Origin: DATEZO01 sp035255485
GTDB lineage: Bacteria; Pseudomonadota; Gammaproteobacteria; Burkholderiales; Burkholderiaceae_D
Reading direction: 5' to 3'
Assembly (NCBI GenBank): GCA_035255485.1
Contig: DATEZO010000103.1
Span: forward strand, 1 to 38,469
Length of the DNA: 38,469 nt
The translations under genes were made by a program, and so were the position numbers. Shown here one piece after another: positions 6,865 to 15,564 of this stretch. The stretch's first letter is position 1; each line of letters starts with the position of its first letter. The notes below the pieces were generated by a model. It made no database searches and had not been told where the DNA came from. It was given only the letters and a program-made list of their open reading frames with translations.

Positions 6865-7762
6865 GTTTCCTCCTCGATCATGGTGATGCAGTACAACAAC
6901 AGGCGAAGACAAACATCAAATCATTAACGTGAAAGTCGCGCAGCGGCTCATTCCAACGTCCTCGCCCGCTTGCGGGGCGCAGGCAGGGTTTCGCGGCACC
7001 TGTTCCGTGCTGCCATAGGGCGCGCAGGCGGCCATGGCGCAATTTCATGCACTTGGATAATACTTCACCGCGGCCATTAGACAGTTTCTTTTGCCTGATT
7101 ACTTCGCTACCTATTTCGTGCGCGCTTTTATGCAATGCCATGACACGCCAAGCGGCGAAAATCTTTGCTGTACAAGGGTTTTCGTGGAGATGGTGAAATG
7201 CCAGGAAATGTCGTGGGATGTTAATGAACTTGCAGGTAGCTCATTCATTGCGTTCGCTGAATTATTGAATGTCATAAATTTAACCTGCGTAGATGTCGAA
7301 AGTTTGCTCCTGGCTATCCACATTGATGGCAGTAATTTTTTGTCCATATGGCTTGAACATCAATTCTCATGAATATTTTATAGTAGCCATCCTGTTGGTT
7401 GGGCTGGTTCGAGTAAGTGCAAATTGGACAGCGCGGGCGGGCTTGGCCGAACGCAAGTTGTTCGATAGCGAGCACATCGCGATCGCTTGTTGAGACGGTA
7501 TTGTGGGTAGCGCAGGCTGGCGAGCGCAATGTATTGAAAATGGCGTGCCTGTCCGGTTCAGGAAACACGAAGCCGTTTGCTTGCCTCACAGGGATAACGT
7601 AAAGCAATTCAAGGTAAAATCCTTGACGCACGTGCCGGCAACCTGGATGCACATGAGCCGTGTATTTATGCAAGAGATCGGCTGCTGCGGAAACTGCGTC
7701 GGCTGGATCTTCAGCGGCACGGCAATGCCGGCACTGGTTATTTCCATGATGTTTCACCTTGA
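6865..7762. other. Long region without a convincing gene
   Basis: About 900 bases lie between the divergent DUF427 and DUF3422 genes. All open frames are short and none matches a family I know, except one small candidate at 7586-7747. A weak hairpin (CGAAAA at 7155-7160 with TTTTCG at 7179-7184) is the only structure noticed. Promoters for both flanking genes must lie here, but no close -35/-10 match stands out. Base composition is mixed, with several AT-rich blocks between 7200 and 7400. Confidence 0.5.
7586..7747 (-). CDS. Candidate small protein, 53 residues
   Basis: Reads MEITSAGIAVPLKIQPTQFP and ends LNCFTLSL. AAGGTG stands eight bases before the ATG, a reasonable ribosome binding site. 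It contains four cysteines, no membrane helix, and no recognised family. It is divergent from the DUF3422 gene, whose start lies 15 bases away, so the two would have to share a very compact promoter zone. It could be a chance frame. Confidence 0.25.
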   Translation of the reverse strand: MEITSAGIAVPLKIQPTQFPQQPISCINTRLMCIQVAGTCVKDFTLNCFTLSL

Positions 7763-9142
7763 ATGGCTGCTGCAATGAACGCTCCCGAAAATATGATCTC
7801 CACTGCACAACAGCAGATATCAGGCCTGCCGGCCAGCATGGTGCTGCCACCCGATGATGCCTTGCGCGAGGTATTGCACAATGAAGTGCATGCTCGCCCT
7901 TCGACGCGCATCAGGTTGCCGGCGCTGGTGGTTTTTGTGGCGGTGCTAAACGAGGGGGTCTCGCGTGAGGCAGAATGCGCACATCTGCAACGTCTGCCAG
8001 GCCATGCCCACCTGACTCCCGCTGATTTGCAGGGTAGCTTCCTGCGCCTGCGCTTCGAGGGGTATTCCCTGCGCTGGGAACGCCATAGCGAATTCACCCG
8101 TTACATGCTGGTGCAGCACTTGCCCGAGCACGCGATGCTGGGCGCCACGGAACCCGACCTGCTGCCATTCATGGCGGTAAATCCTGAGTGGTTGCGCGAG
8201 GTGCCCGGCCGCACCATGACTGCAATTTTGCTGGCACTGGTGAACCATGACATTTCCGATCCACAAGCTGCGCTGGCGCTCGGGCAGCAGTGGTTCGGCG
8301 GTCGCACGGTGGTTGCCTCCTTGATGGGCGGCGGCCACTCGATGGCGGTAACTAATTTCCGCCTGAATTCAGATGGTTTCGAGCGAATGCTGGTAATTGC
8401 GCCAGAGGGGACCAGCGAGACCCGGGCGGGGCGGATTGCACAGCGCCTGCTGGAACTGGAATCCTATCGCCTGATGGCGCTGCGCGGTTTACCTGTGGCC
8501 AAGATTCTGGCGCCCGTGTTGGCGGAATCGGAGGCAGGCCTGGCAGACGTGACCGCGCGCCTGGAAGACCGGCAGGGTTCGGAGGCGGAATTGCTGGACA
8601 CGCTGATCCATGTCGCCGCCCGTGTCGAGCGTGCGACTGCAGAAAACATGTACCGATTCTCGGCCACCCAGGCTTACGATGCGCTGGTACAACAACGCAT
8701 TTCAGAGCTGCGGGAAAAAACCATTCCCGGTACGCAACAGATTGGCGAATTCATGCGGCGACGACTATCCCCCGCAATTTCAACGGTGGCGACCACTGCG
8801 CGGCGGCTGGCGCTGTTGTCTCAACGTACCGAGCGCGCCAGTGCATTACTGCGTACGCGGGTAGATATCGCCAGCGAAAAACAAAACCAGCAATTGCTGG
8901 CCAAGCTGACGCGGGGCCAGGAGTTGCAGCTCACCTTGCAAACCACGGTGGAAGGCTTGTCGATCGCGGCCATTTCGTATTACGTGATCAGTCTGTTGTT
9001 CTACGCGGGTAAGGCGATGAAGGCCATCGGACTCCCAATCAGCCCCGAGATTACAACGGGTGCCCTGATTCCCCTGGTGCTGTTGGGAGTGTGGAAAGTA
9101 ACCCAGCGGATACACGCCCGGCTGCATGCAGACCGGCACTAA
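7763..9142 (+). CDS. DUF3422 family membrane-anchored protein
   Basis: 459 residues, the usual length of DUF3422 proteins, a family of unknown function. The N-terminal part carries the REVLHNEVHARPSTR block (about 35-49), a useful family signature. The middle (about 270-390) is largely helical and probably coiled coil. Two hydrophobic segments near the C-terminus (about 395-415, SIAAISYYVISLLFYAG, and 430-448, GALIPLVLLGVWKV) indicate an inner membrane anchor with most of the protein cytoplasmic. A second in-frame ATG at 7775 is possible; neither has a good ribosome binding site. It is convergent with pepA. Confidence 0.85.
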   Translation: MAAAMNAPENMISTAQQQISGLPASMVLPPDDALREVLHNEVHARPSTRIRLPALVVFVAVLNEGVSREAECAHLQRLPGHAHLTPADLQGSFLRLRFEGYSLRWERHSEFTRYMLVQHLPEHAMLGATEPDLLPFMAVNPEWLREVPGRTMTAILLALVNHDISDPQAALALGQQWFGGRTVVASLMGGGHSMAVTNFRLNSDGFERMLVIAPEGTSETRAGRIAQRLLELESYRLMALRGLPVAKILAPVLAESEAGLADVTARLEDRQGSEAELLDTLIHVAARVERATAENMYRFSATQAYDALVQQRISELREKTIPGTQQIGEFMRRRLSPAISTVATTARRLALLSQRTERASALLRTRVDIASEKQNQQLLAKLTRGQELQLTLQTTVEGLSIAAISYYVISLLFYAGKAMKAIGLPISPEITTGALIPLVLLGVWKVTQRIHARLHADRH

Positions 9143-9148
9143 GTCACC

Positions 9149-9192
9149 CCCCGATTGCCGTCCTGACTCAGCGGTGCAGACATGAATCGGGG
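9149..9192. terminator. Inverted repeat between convergent genes, possible terminator
   Basis: CCCCGATT (9149-9156) is perfectly complementary to AATCGGGG (9185-9192), separated by 28 bases. It lies between the convergent DUF3422 and pepA genes, where a shared terminator would be expected. There is no T-run on either side and the loop is long, so the assignment is tentative. Confidence 0.3.
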
Positions 9193-9253
9193 CGGCACAT
9201 TTGATGACTTTACGCATATCATGCGCGGCGCTTGTCCGGAGTGGATGGTGCGC

Positions 9254-10756
9254 TTATTTGACGCGATTCATCAGGAATGTCGTCAGCAGCGGCACCGGCC
9301 GACCAGTGGCGCCTTTTGCCTGACCGCTCTTCCAGGCAGTACCGGCGATATCCAGGTGCGCCCAGGTGTATTTCTTCGTGAAGCGTTCCAGGAAGCAGGC
9401 GGCCGTGATGCTGCCACCGGACGAGCCACCGATGTTCGCCACATCGGCAAAGTTGGATTTGAGCTGTTCCTGATAGGCGTCTTCTACAGGCATGCGCCAT
9501 GCAGTGTCGCTAGTCGCCTTGCCCGCTGCCAGCAATTCCTCGGCAAGCGCATCGTGTGCCGCATCATGGCGCGTAAACAGGCCGGAATTGTGATGGCCGA
9601 GTGACGTCACGCAGGCGCCGGTCAGGGTTGCGATGTCCACTACTACTGCCGGCTTGAAGCGCTCCGCATAGGTCAATGCGTCGCACAGGATCAGGCGGCC
9701 TTCCGCATCGGTGTTCAGAACTTCAATGGTCTGGCCCGACATCGACGTAACGATATCGCCTGGTTTGGTGGCGCGGCCGCTTGGCAGGTTTTCGCAGGAG
9801 GGGATTACGCCGATGACATTCAGCTTCAGATTCATTTCAGCGATGGCGCGGAAGGTGCCAAGCACCGATGCTGCGCCGCACATGTCGTATTTCATTTCAT
9901 CCATGCCGGCGCCGGGTTTTATCGAAATGCCGCCGGAATCGAATGTGATGCCCTTGCCGACCAGAACTACGGGCGCTTCCTTTGCCTTGCCGCCCATGTG
10001 TTTCAAAACGATGAATTTCGGCGGTTCGTCGGTGCCATTGGTGACCGACAGGAAACTGCCCATCTTGAGCGCCTGTATCTGCTTGCGGTCCAGCACTTCG
10101 ACGGCGAGCTTGAACTCACGGGCCAGTTTCCTGGCCGTATTGGCGAGATAGGTCGGTGTGCAGACGTTACCGGGAAGATTGCCGAGATCCTTGGTCAAGT
10201 CCATGCCATTAGCCAGTGCAATCGCTTGCGTCACGGCGCTTTTGGCCGCATTCGCTGCCGCTGCCGGTACGGCGAAGACTATTTTCTTCACGCCGGTCGG
10301 GGCTGGCTCCTTTTTGCTTTTCAGTGTGTCGGTGCGGTACAGGTTTTCACGTGCGGCCAGCACGAAAGTGCGAATCGACCAAGCGAGGTCATGCTCTTCG
10401 ATGCAATCCAGTGGAAGCGTGATGGCGGCATCTGCCGCGCCCAGTGTGGACAAGACGCGTACAACCGCTTGTACGGCAGTCGAGAAATCCTTGGCACTGA
10501 CCGGCGTCTCCTTGCCTAGCCCGACAAGGAGAATCCGTTCCGCCGCCACGCCATTGACCCGGCGCAGCAGAAGCGTACTGCCCGGCTTGCCGGAAATATC
10601 GCCTGACTTGACGGCGGCAGTGATATCGCCTTTTTGATCCAGTGCTTGCGCAGCTTGCGACAACTTCTGATTATCGAATACGCCAACCACGATGCAGCCG
10701 GATTTGGCGGCAGTGATTGCATTCTTTGCGTCGAATGTTTTTGTGCTAAAGTCCAT
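9254..10756 (-). CDS. pepA: Leucyl aminopeptidase (M17, cytosol aminopeptidase)
   Basis: A 500-residue M17 metallopeptidase that removes N-terminal amino acids from peptides. In some bacteria it also binds DNA. The metal and catalytic residues are in place: GKGITFDSGGISIKPG with Lys268 and Asp273, the MDEMKYDMCGAA helix (285-296), and the signature NTDAEGRL (348-355). The N-terminal domain (1 to about 165) is the less conserved regulatory domain. AAGGAGAAG precedes the ATG. It is divergent from lptF, the common arrangement in proteobacteria. In many of these genomes holC follows pepA; here the next gene is the convergent DUF3422 gene and no holC is present. Confidence 0.96.
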   Translation of the reverse strand: MDFSTKTFDAKNAITAAKSGCIVVGVFDNQKLSQAAQALDQKGDITAAVKSGDISGKPGSTLLLRRVNGVAAERILLVGLGKETPVSAKDFSTAVQAVVRVLSTLGAADAAITLPLDCIEEHDLAWSIRTFVLAARENLYRTDTLKSKKEPAPTGVKKIVFAVPAAAANAAKSAVTQAIALANGMDLTKDLGNLPGNVCTPTYLANTARKLAREFKLAVEVLDRKQIQALKMGSFLSVTNGTDEPPKFIVLKHMGGKAKEAPVVLVGKGITFDSGGISIKPGAGMDEMKYDMCGAASVLGTFRAIAEMNLKLNVIGVIPSCENLPSGRATKPGDIVTSMSGQTIEVLNTDAEGRLILCDALTYAERFKPAVVVDIATLTGACVTSLGHHNSGLFTRHDAAHDALAEELLAAGKATSDTAWRMPVEDAYQEQLKSNFADVANIGGSSGGSITAACFLERFTKKYTWAHLDIAGTAWKSGQAKGATGRPVPLLTTFLMNRVK

Positions 10757-10781
10757 GGACTCTTCTCCTTATTGAACCGCA

Positions 10782-10789
10782 ATTATAGT
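10782..10789. promoter_or_regulatory. Overlapping divergent -10 boxes between pepA and lptF
   Basis: On the minus strand 10787-10782 reads TATAAT, a perfect -10 box for pepA with a leader of about 20 bases. On the plus strand 10784-10789 reads TATAGT, a -10 candidate for lptF. That would leave a leader of only about six bases before the lptF ATG, which has no ribosome binding site. Neither -35 region is close to consensus. The two promoters would exclude each other. Confidence 0.45.
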
Positions 10790-10801
10790 CGTAAACTTCG
10801 A

Positions 10802-11935
10802 ATGATTTTTCAGCGCGCACTTCAACGCGAACTGGTCAGTACCGCTGGCGCCGTGTTCACAACGCTCTTCACCATTACCATCACCGTCATGCTGATTCGC
10901 ATCCTTGGCCAAGCTGCCGGTGGCAGGGTGGCATCCCAGGATGTGATTGAGCTGATCGGTTTTGAAGGGTTGAAACTGCTGCCGGTGATTCTGATCCTTA
11001 CCGGCTTCATTTCAGTATTGCTGGTCGTCACACGCAGTTACCAGGATTCGGAAATGGTTGTCTGGTTCGCTTCCGGGATGAGCCTGACGCGATGGATCAA
11101 GCCGGTCCTGATGTTCGGGCTGCCGATCATCGTGCTGACAGCGCTGCTGAGCTTTTTTGTCACACCGTGGGCGATTCGGCAGAGCGCTGAATTTCGGGAG
11201 CGCTTTGAAAAGCGCGAGGATATATCGAAAGTTTCTCCAGGAAAATTCCAGGAATCAGCGGCTACAGATCGGGTTTTTTTTGTTGAAGGCGTCTCGGGCG
11301 ATACCACCAAAGTCCGGAATATCTTTGTCAATACCGTGAAAGGTAACCGTACCAGCGTTGTGGTGGCCAAAGAAGGAACGATCGATGTGAATGCGCGCGG
11401 CGACAAGTTCCTGGTCATGCAAAAAGGACGACGCTATGATGGTGTGCCGGCGCAATCGGATTTTGAAATCATGGAATTCGAGCGCTATAACATACTTGTG
11501 GCACGGCAGTCCCAGTCTCTGGCGGAAAACAAATCTGCCGCAGCACTGCCGACATCGGCATTATTGGCAGATAGAAATAATTTCAATCTGGGTGAATTGC
11601 TCTGGCGTTGTGCACTGCCATTGATGGCGCTGTTCCTGATACTGCTTGCCATCCCCTTGAGTTTTGTAAATCCGCGTGCCGGACGCTCGGCCAATCTGCT
11701 GATTGCGTTGCTGCTGTTCGTCGTATACAGCAACATGGTGAGCGTATTCCAGGCGGCCGTGGTGCAGAATCGGCTGTCGTTCGCGGTTGCGGCATGGCCG
11801 ATTCACGCGCTGGCAATCCTGATGATCGTATTTTTATTTTCCTGGCGGCTCAAGGTAAACAGCCGCTATCATCCGCTCGTCCTGTATGCCGGAATCAAAC
11901 GTGCATACCGGGCCAGGCGATCGGGCGTTGCATGA
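10802..11935 (+). CDS. lptF: LPS export ABC transporter permease LptF
   Basis: A 377-residue YjgP/YjgQ-family permease. With LptG and the ATPase LptB it extracts lipopolysaccharide from the inner membrane and passes it to LptC. Membrane segments lie near residues 15-38, 60-82 and 100-122. A long periplasmic beta-rich domain follows (about 125-265, including VSPGKFQESAATDRVFFVEG), then three C-terminal helices (about 270-360). The start is fixed by the conserved MIFQRALQRE opening; the frame extends upstream without support. Its stop overlaps the lptG start (ATGA), so translation is probably coupled. There is no visible ribosome binding site. Confidence 0.95.
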   Translation: MIFQRALQRELVSTAGAVFTTLFTITITVMLIRILGQAAGGRVASQDVIELIGFEGLKLLPVILILTGFISVLLVVTRSYQDSEMVVWFASGMSLTRWIKPVLMFGLPIIVLTALLSFFVTPWAIRQSAEFRERFEKREDISKVSPGKFQESAATDRVFFVEGVSGDTTKVRNIFVNTVKGNRTSVVVAKEGTIDVNARGDKFLVMQKGRRYDGVPAQSDFEIMEFERYNILVARQSQSLAENKSAAALPTSALLADRNNFNLGELLWRCALPLMALFLILLAIPLSFVNPRAGRSANLLIALLLFVVYSNMVSVFQAAVVQNRLSFAVAAWPIHALAILMIVFLFSWRLKVNSRYHPLVLYAGIKRAYRARRSGVA

Positions 11936-13080
11936 GAGTCCTGCAGAGGTATTTTGCCGTCGAGATAATACGGTCCGTCCTGTTTGTGCTTGCCGCATTC
12001 CTGGCCTTGTTTGCCTTTTTCGATCTGATGGGCGAATTAAAGTCAATCGGCCACGGCGGATATCAGCTGCAGCATGCATTCCTGTATATCCTGATGGGAT
12101 TGCCTGGCTACACCTATGAGCTGATGCCAATTGCCGCATTGATCGGCACGATCTGGGCGCTCGCGCAATTTGCGGCACGATCGGAATTCACGATCATGCG
12201 CGTCTCCAGCATGTCGACTGCGCTGGCTGGTTGGATGCTGTTCAGAATCGGCTTGGGATTCGTGATCATCACCTTCCTGTTTGGTGAAGTGGTGGCGCCA
12301 ATGGCTAGCGAGATGGCGGAAAAAATGAAATTGCGCGCACAAGGATCATCGATTTCACAGGAGTTCCGTTCCGGCTTGTGGGCGAAGGATGTGATCAGGG
12401 AGCATGGATTGAGCGGCGCTCCGATCGGCTCGCGTTTTGTCAACGTCAAGGAAATACGAACGAATGGCGAACTGCGGGGCGTAAAACTGTACGAATTCGA
12501 TCTCGATTTCCGCCTGGCTACTTTGATTAGTGCAGCGAGTGCTGTCTATGGCGGAGAAAACAGGTGGACATTAACCGATGTATCAGAAACGCATTTTCCG
12601 GATATTGCGGTCGGGCAGGGCGCATCCGGCACCGATATCTCGGCGGTCATCCAGACGCGTACGATGCCATCGGAGGAGTTGGTGTCCGAAATTACGCCAT
12701 CGATTTTGTCGGTATTGTTTGCCGACCCGGATCGCATGTCCGCGTACGGCTTGAGTGCATATATCAGCCATCTCGCGGAAAACAAGCAGCATACCGAGCG
12801 ATATGAAATCGCCTTCTGGAAGAAAATCATCTATCCGTTTGCGGTATTGGTGATGATGGCGTTGGCGTTGCCGTTTGCGTATCTGCAGACGCGCGCCGGC
12901 GGCGTCAGCCTGAAGATTTTTATCGGTATCATGATCGGCGTGAGCTTCCAACTGCTCAACAGCTTGTTTTCACACCTGGGATTGTTGAATACCTGGCCAC
13001 CTTTGGCGACGGCGCTCTTGCCGAGCATATTTTTCCTGTTGCTGGCGATCGGATCGTTGCGATGGGTTGAGAGACATTAG
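11932..13080 (+). CDS. lptG: LPS export ABC transporter permease LptG
   Basis: A 382-residue partner of LptF in the LptB2FG exporter. It begins MRVLQRYFAVEIIRSVLFVL with the first membrane helix. GELKSIGHGGYQLQHAFLYI and the following helix to LMGLPGYTYELMPIAALIG are typical of LptG. A periplasmic domain (about 125-270) and three C-terminal helices follow. The start codon overlaps the lptF stop by four bases. cbiX begins 11 bases after its stop, so it is likely carried on the same transcript. Confidence 0.95.
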   Translation: MRVLQRYFAVEIIRSVLFVLAAFLALFAFFDLMGELKSIGHGGYQLQHAFLYILMGLPGYTYELMPIAALIGTIWALAQFAARSEFTIMRVSSMSTALAGWMLFRIGLGFVIITFLFGEVVAPMASEMAEKMKLRAQGSSISQEFRSGLWAKDVIREHGLSGAPIGSRFVNVKEIRTNGELRGVKLYEFDLDFRLATLISAASAVYGGENRWTLTDVSETHFPDIAVGQGASGTDISAVIQTRTMPSEELVSEITPSILSVLFADPDRMSAYGLSAYISHLAENKQHTERYEIAFWKKIIYPFAVLVMMALALPFAYLQTRAGGVSLKIFIGIMIGVSFQLLNSLFSHLGLLNTWPPLATALLPSIFFLLLAIGSLRWVERH

Positions 13081-13091
13081 GGAATCAGACA

Positions 13092-13469
13092 ATGGTGCAG
13101 CGCTCATTGATTTTATTTGCGCACGGCGCACGAGATCCACGGTGGGCTGCGCCTTTTGAACGGCTGCGGCAAATCACGCAGGTGCGCTTGCCTGAAGTTA
13201 CCGTGTCGCTCGCCTTTCTGGAATTCATGCAGCCGAGCCTGCCCGGATTGATACGGCAATTGGTGGCGGATGGAGATCATGATGCAACTGTTGTGCCTGT
13301 GTTTCTTGGACAGGGGGGCCATGTGCTGCGGGATTTGCCGGCAATGGTTGAACAATTGAGGAAAGACTATCCGGGATTGTCCTTGAAAGTTGCCGATGCA
13401 GTAGGAGAAAATGCAGAGGTACTAAATGCGATCGCGCAATACTGTGCCGGTTCGTTGTCTCACGAGTAG
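13092..13469 (+). CDS. cbiX: CbiX-type sirohydrochlorin chelatase, short form
   Basis: 125 residues, the single-domain CbiX size. It opens with SLILFAHGARDPRW, the metal-binding His of class II chelatases, and has a second conserved histidine in PVFLGQGGHVLRDLP. These enzymes insert Co or Fe into sirohydrochlorin. Here iron insertion to give siroheme is likely, because cobA ends four bases away on the other strand and cysI, a siroheme enzyme, belongs to the cobA gene run. It is transcribed behind lptG (11-base gap). Short CbiX proteins act as dimers of the half-size domain. No precorrin-2 dehydrogenase gene lies in the window. Confidence 0.85.
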   Translation: MVQRSLILFAHGARDPRWAAPFERLRQITQVRLPEVTVSLAFLEFMQPSLPGLIRQLVADGDHDATVVPVFLGQGGHVLRDLPAMVEQLRKDYPGLSLKVADAVGENAEVLNAIAQYCAGSLSHE

Positions 13470-13473
13470 GAAA

Positions 13474-14214
13474 TTATTGGCTTTTACGTAACGCCAGTGC
13501 TTCCCCGATCATGACCAGCACCGGCCCATGGCATTGCGCCAGCCCTTGTTCCAGCTCACCCAGTTGCAGTCGCAGTACGCGCTCGTTGGCCAGGCTGCAA
13601 TTTTCGACAACGACCACCGGCAACGCAGGAGAGCGGCCTTGCGACAGCAATTTCTGTGCCGTGATCGCAGCTTCCTTGCCGCCCATGTACTGGATTAGCG
13701 TATCGCAATCGGGCAAGGTGGTTTGCTCCGGATGGTCTGGTGCGGTGCTTGATGTAAAGAAAGCAACGCTGCGTGCGATGCCGCGTCTGGTGAGCGGTTG
13801 CCGGGTGGATGCCGCGGCAGCGAGTGCAGCAGTGATGCCGGGTATGATTTCGACCTCGATACCTTCTGCTTCCAATGCCCGCAATTCTTCATCGGCGCGG
13901 CCGAATATCATCGGGTCGCCGCCCTTCAGACGAACCACCATCGTATATTTTTTCGCGCATTCGACCAGTTGCTGATTGATTTGCGTCTGCGCGGTTGAAC
14001 GTCGGCCGGAACGCTTGCCGACCGAAATTTTCTCCGCATCTGGACACAGCCGCAGCATGTCTTCCGTCACCAGTGCATCGTGCAGCACGACGTCGGCTTG
14101 TGCCAGGATGCGTGCGCCGCGTACGGTAATCAGGTCGGCGGCGCCGGGTCCGGCGCCGATCAGATAGACTTTGCCATGACGTGCCGGCGATTCTCTTGCA
14201 TCGTATTGCGGCAT
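13474..14214 (-). CDS. cobA: Uroporphyrinogen-III C-methyltransferase (SUMT)
   Basis: A 246-residue tetrapyrrole methylase. It converts uroporphyrinogen III to precorrin-2 using two S-adenosylmethionine. Visible motifs are KVYLIGAGPGAADLIT (15-30), the VGKRSG block, VRLKGGDPMIFGR with the conserved GGDP, and IIPGITAALAAAA. It is a stand-alone SUMT, without the dehydrogenase/ferrochelatase domain of CysG. It is last in the minus-strand sulfate run and starts 15 bases after the cysN stop. Its position fits supply of siroheme to CysI rather than vitamin B12 synthesis. Confidence 0.93.
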   Translation of the reverse strand: MPQYDARESPARHGKVYLIGAGPGAADLITVRGARILAQADVVLHDALVTEDMLRLCPDAEKISVGKRSGRRSTAQTQINQQLVECAKKYTMVVRLKGGDPMIFGRADEELRALEAEGIEVEIIPGITAALAAAASTRQPLTRRGIARSVAFFTSSTAPDHPEQTTLPDCDTLIQYMGGKEAAITAQKLLSQGRSPALPVVVVENCSLANERVLRLQLGELEQGLAQCHGPVLVMIGEALALRKSQ

Positions 14215-14229
14215 TATGCGTATGGCGAT

Positions 14230-15564
14230 TCAGGTCAGCCGGATCATGCCGGCGGCAACAGTCTGATGTGTCACCTCGTCGATCAGGATGAATGCGCCAG
14301 TGGTGCGGATTGCATCATACGCATCGGCGGCCAGCGGCTGCTGCACATTGATCGATACGGTCGCGATATCGTTCAGAGCCAGAGTACCGGCGCTGTGCCG
14401 CTCCTGTGTATTGATATCGAGCAGCGTATCAATTCTGGTCACGCGTGCGGCGACCTGCCTGGTGGTGTGCTTCAGCCAGTACTTGCGCCGCATGTCGAGC
14501 GGCTCCTCCGACAGCCAGCAGACTTCGGCATTGACACATTTTAGCAGCGTGGCAGGTGCATCGGCAGCGGCCAGCATGTCGCCGCGCGAGATGTCAAGAT
14601 ACTCATTCAGCAGCAGCGTTACCGATTGACCTACGACTGCCGAATCCAGCGAGCCATCCAGCGTGATGATATCTTTTACAGTCGCTCTCTGGCCACTCGG
14701 TTGCACCACCAGTGTATCGCCCTTGTGCACCTTGCCGGCTTCGATGCGACCCATGTAGCCACGGAAATCGTTTGCCTCATGGCCGTTATGGCGTGCCACC
14801 AGTTGTACCGGGAAGCGGAACGGCTCGTCGTGCGATTCATCGTATACGGAGAGCGATTCGAGCAATTCGATCAGGGTCGGGCCCTTGTACCATGGCATCT
14901 TGTCGCCGGTGTCGACCACATTGTCGCCGGTCAGTGCCGATAATGGAATCGGACGGATATCGGCCAGCCCGAGTTGCTGCGCGAATTTCTCATAGGCGGT
15001 GATGATGCGGTTGTATACAGTCTGGTCGTAATCGACCAGGTCCATCTTGTTGACTGCAATGATGACATGCTCGATCCGCAACAGATGGGCAATGATCGAA
15101 TGGCGCTTGGTTTGCGTCAGTAATTCGACACTGCCGTCTTCGCCTAGTTTGACCTTCGATACGTCGACCAGGATGATTACCGCATCCGCAGTCGATGCGC
15201 CGGTTACCATGTTTCGGGTATATTGTTCGTGACCCGGCGTGTCGGCAATGATGAATTTGCGTTTCGGCGTGGCGAAATAGCGATAGGCAACGTCAATCGT
15301 GATGCCTTGCTCGCGCTCGGCTTCCAGGCCGTCGGTTAACAGCGACAGATCGATCGTGTCGCCTACGGTGCGCTTGTGCCTGGCGCGCGAAATTGCGTCG
15401 AGCTGGTCTGCAAAAATTCCCTTGCTGTCGAACAGCAGTCGCCCGATCAGCGTGCTCTTGCCGTCATCGACAGAGCCGGCTGTGATAAAGCGCAACAGGC
15501 CGCGCTCGACCTTGGTCTTGTTGGCGGCTGTCGCCAAGCCTTGTTCTGCAACCACGGCGTTCAT
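14230..15564 (-). CDS. cysN: Sulfate adenylyltransferase subunit 1, GTPase
   Basis: A 444-residue EF-Tu-like GTPase subunit of ATP sulfurylase that drives adenylation of sulfate by CysD. G-motifs: GSVDDGKST (30-38), EREQGITIDVAYR, DTPGHEQYTRNM and NKMD. Two beta-barrel domains follow. There is no C-terminal APS kinase (CysC) domain. That agrees with the cluster-bearing CysH, which would use APS directly. The start codon overlaps the cysD stop by one base (TGATG), so the two subunits are translationally coupled. Confidence 0.96.
   Translation of the reverse strand: MNAVVAEQGLATAANKTKVERGLLRFITAGSVDDGKSTLIGRLLFDSKGIFADQLDAISRARHKRTVGDTIDLSLLTDGLEAEREQGITIDVAYRYFATPKRKFIIADTPGHEQYTRNMVTGASTADAVIILVDVSKVKLGEDGSVELLTQTKRHSIIAHLLRIEHVIIAVNKMDLVDYDQTVYNRIITAYEKFAQQLGLADIRPIPLSALTGDNVVDTGDKMPWYKGPTLIELLESLSVYDESHDEPFRFPVQLVARHNGHEANDFRGYMGRIEAGKVHKGDTLVVQPSGQRATVKDIITLDGSLDSAVVGQSVTLLLNEYLDISRGDMLAAADAPATLLKCVNAEVCWLSEEPLDMRRKYWLKHTTRQVAARVTRIDTLLDINTQERHSAGTLALNDIATVSINVQQPLAADAYDAIRTTGAFILIDEVTHQTVAAGMIRLT

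Noticed and set aside
7314..7850. 178-codon minus-strand frame in the empty region
   Set aside because: It overlaps the DUF3422 start, its start lies in that gene, and composition is not protein-like.
11608..11931. Upstream extension of the lptG frame
   Set aside because: It overlaps lptF entirely; lptG starts at the ATGA overlap at 11932.
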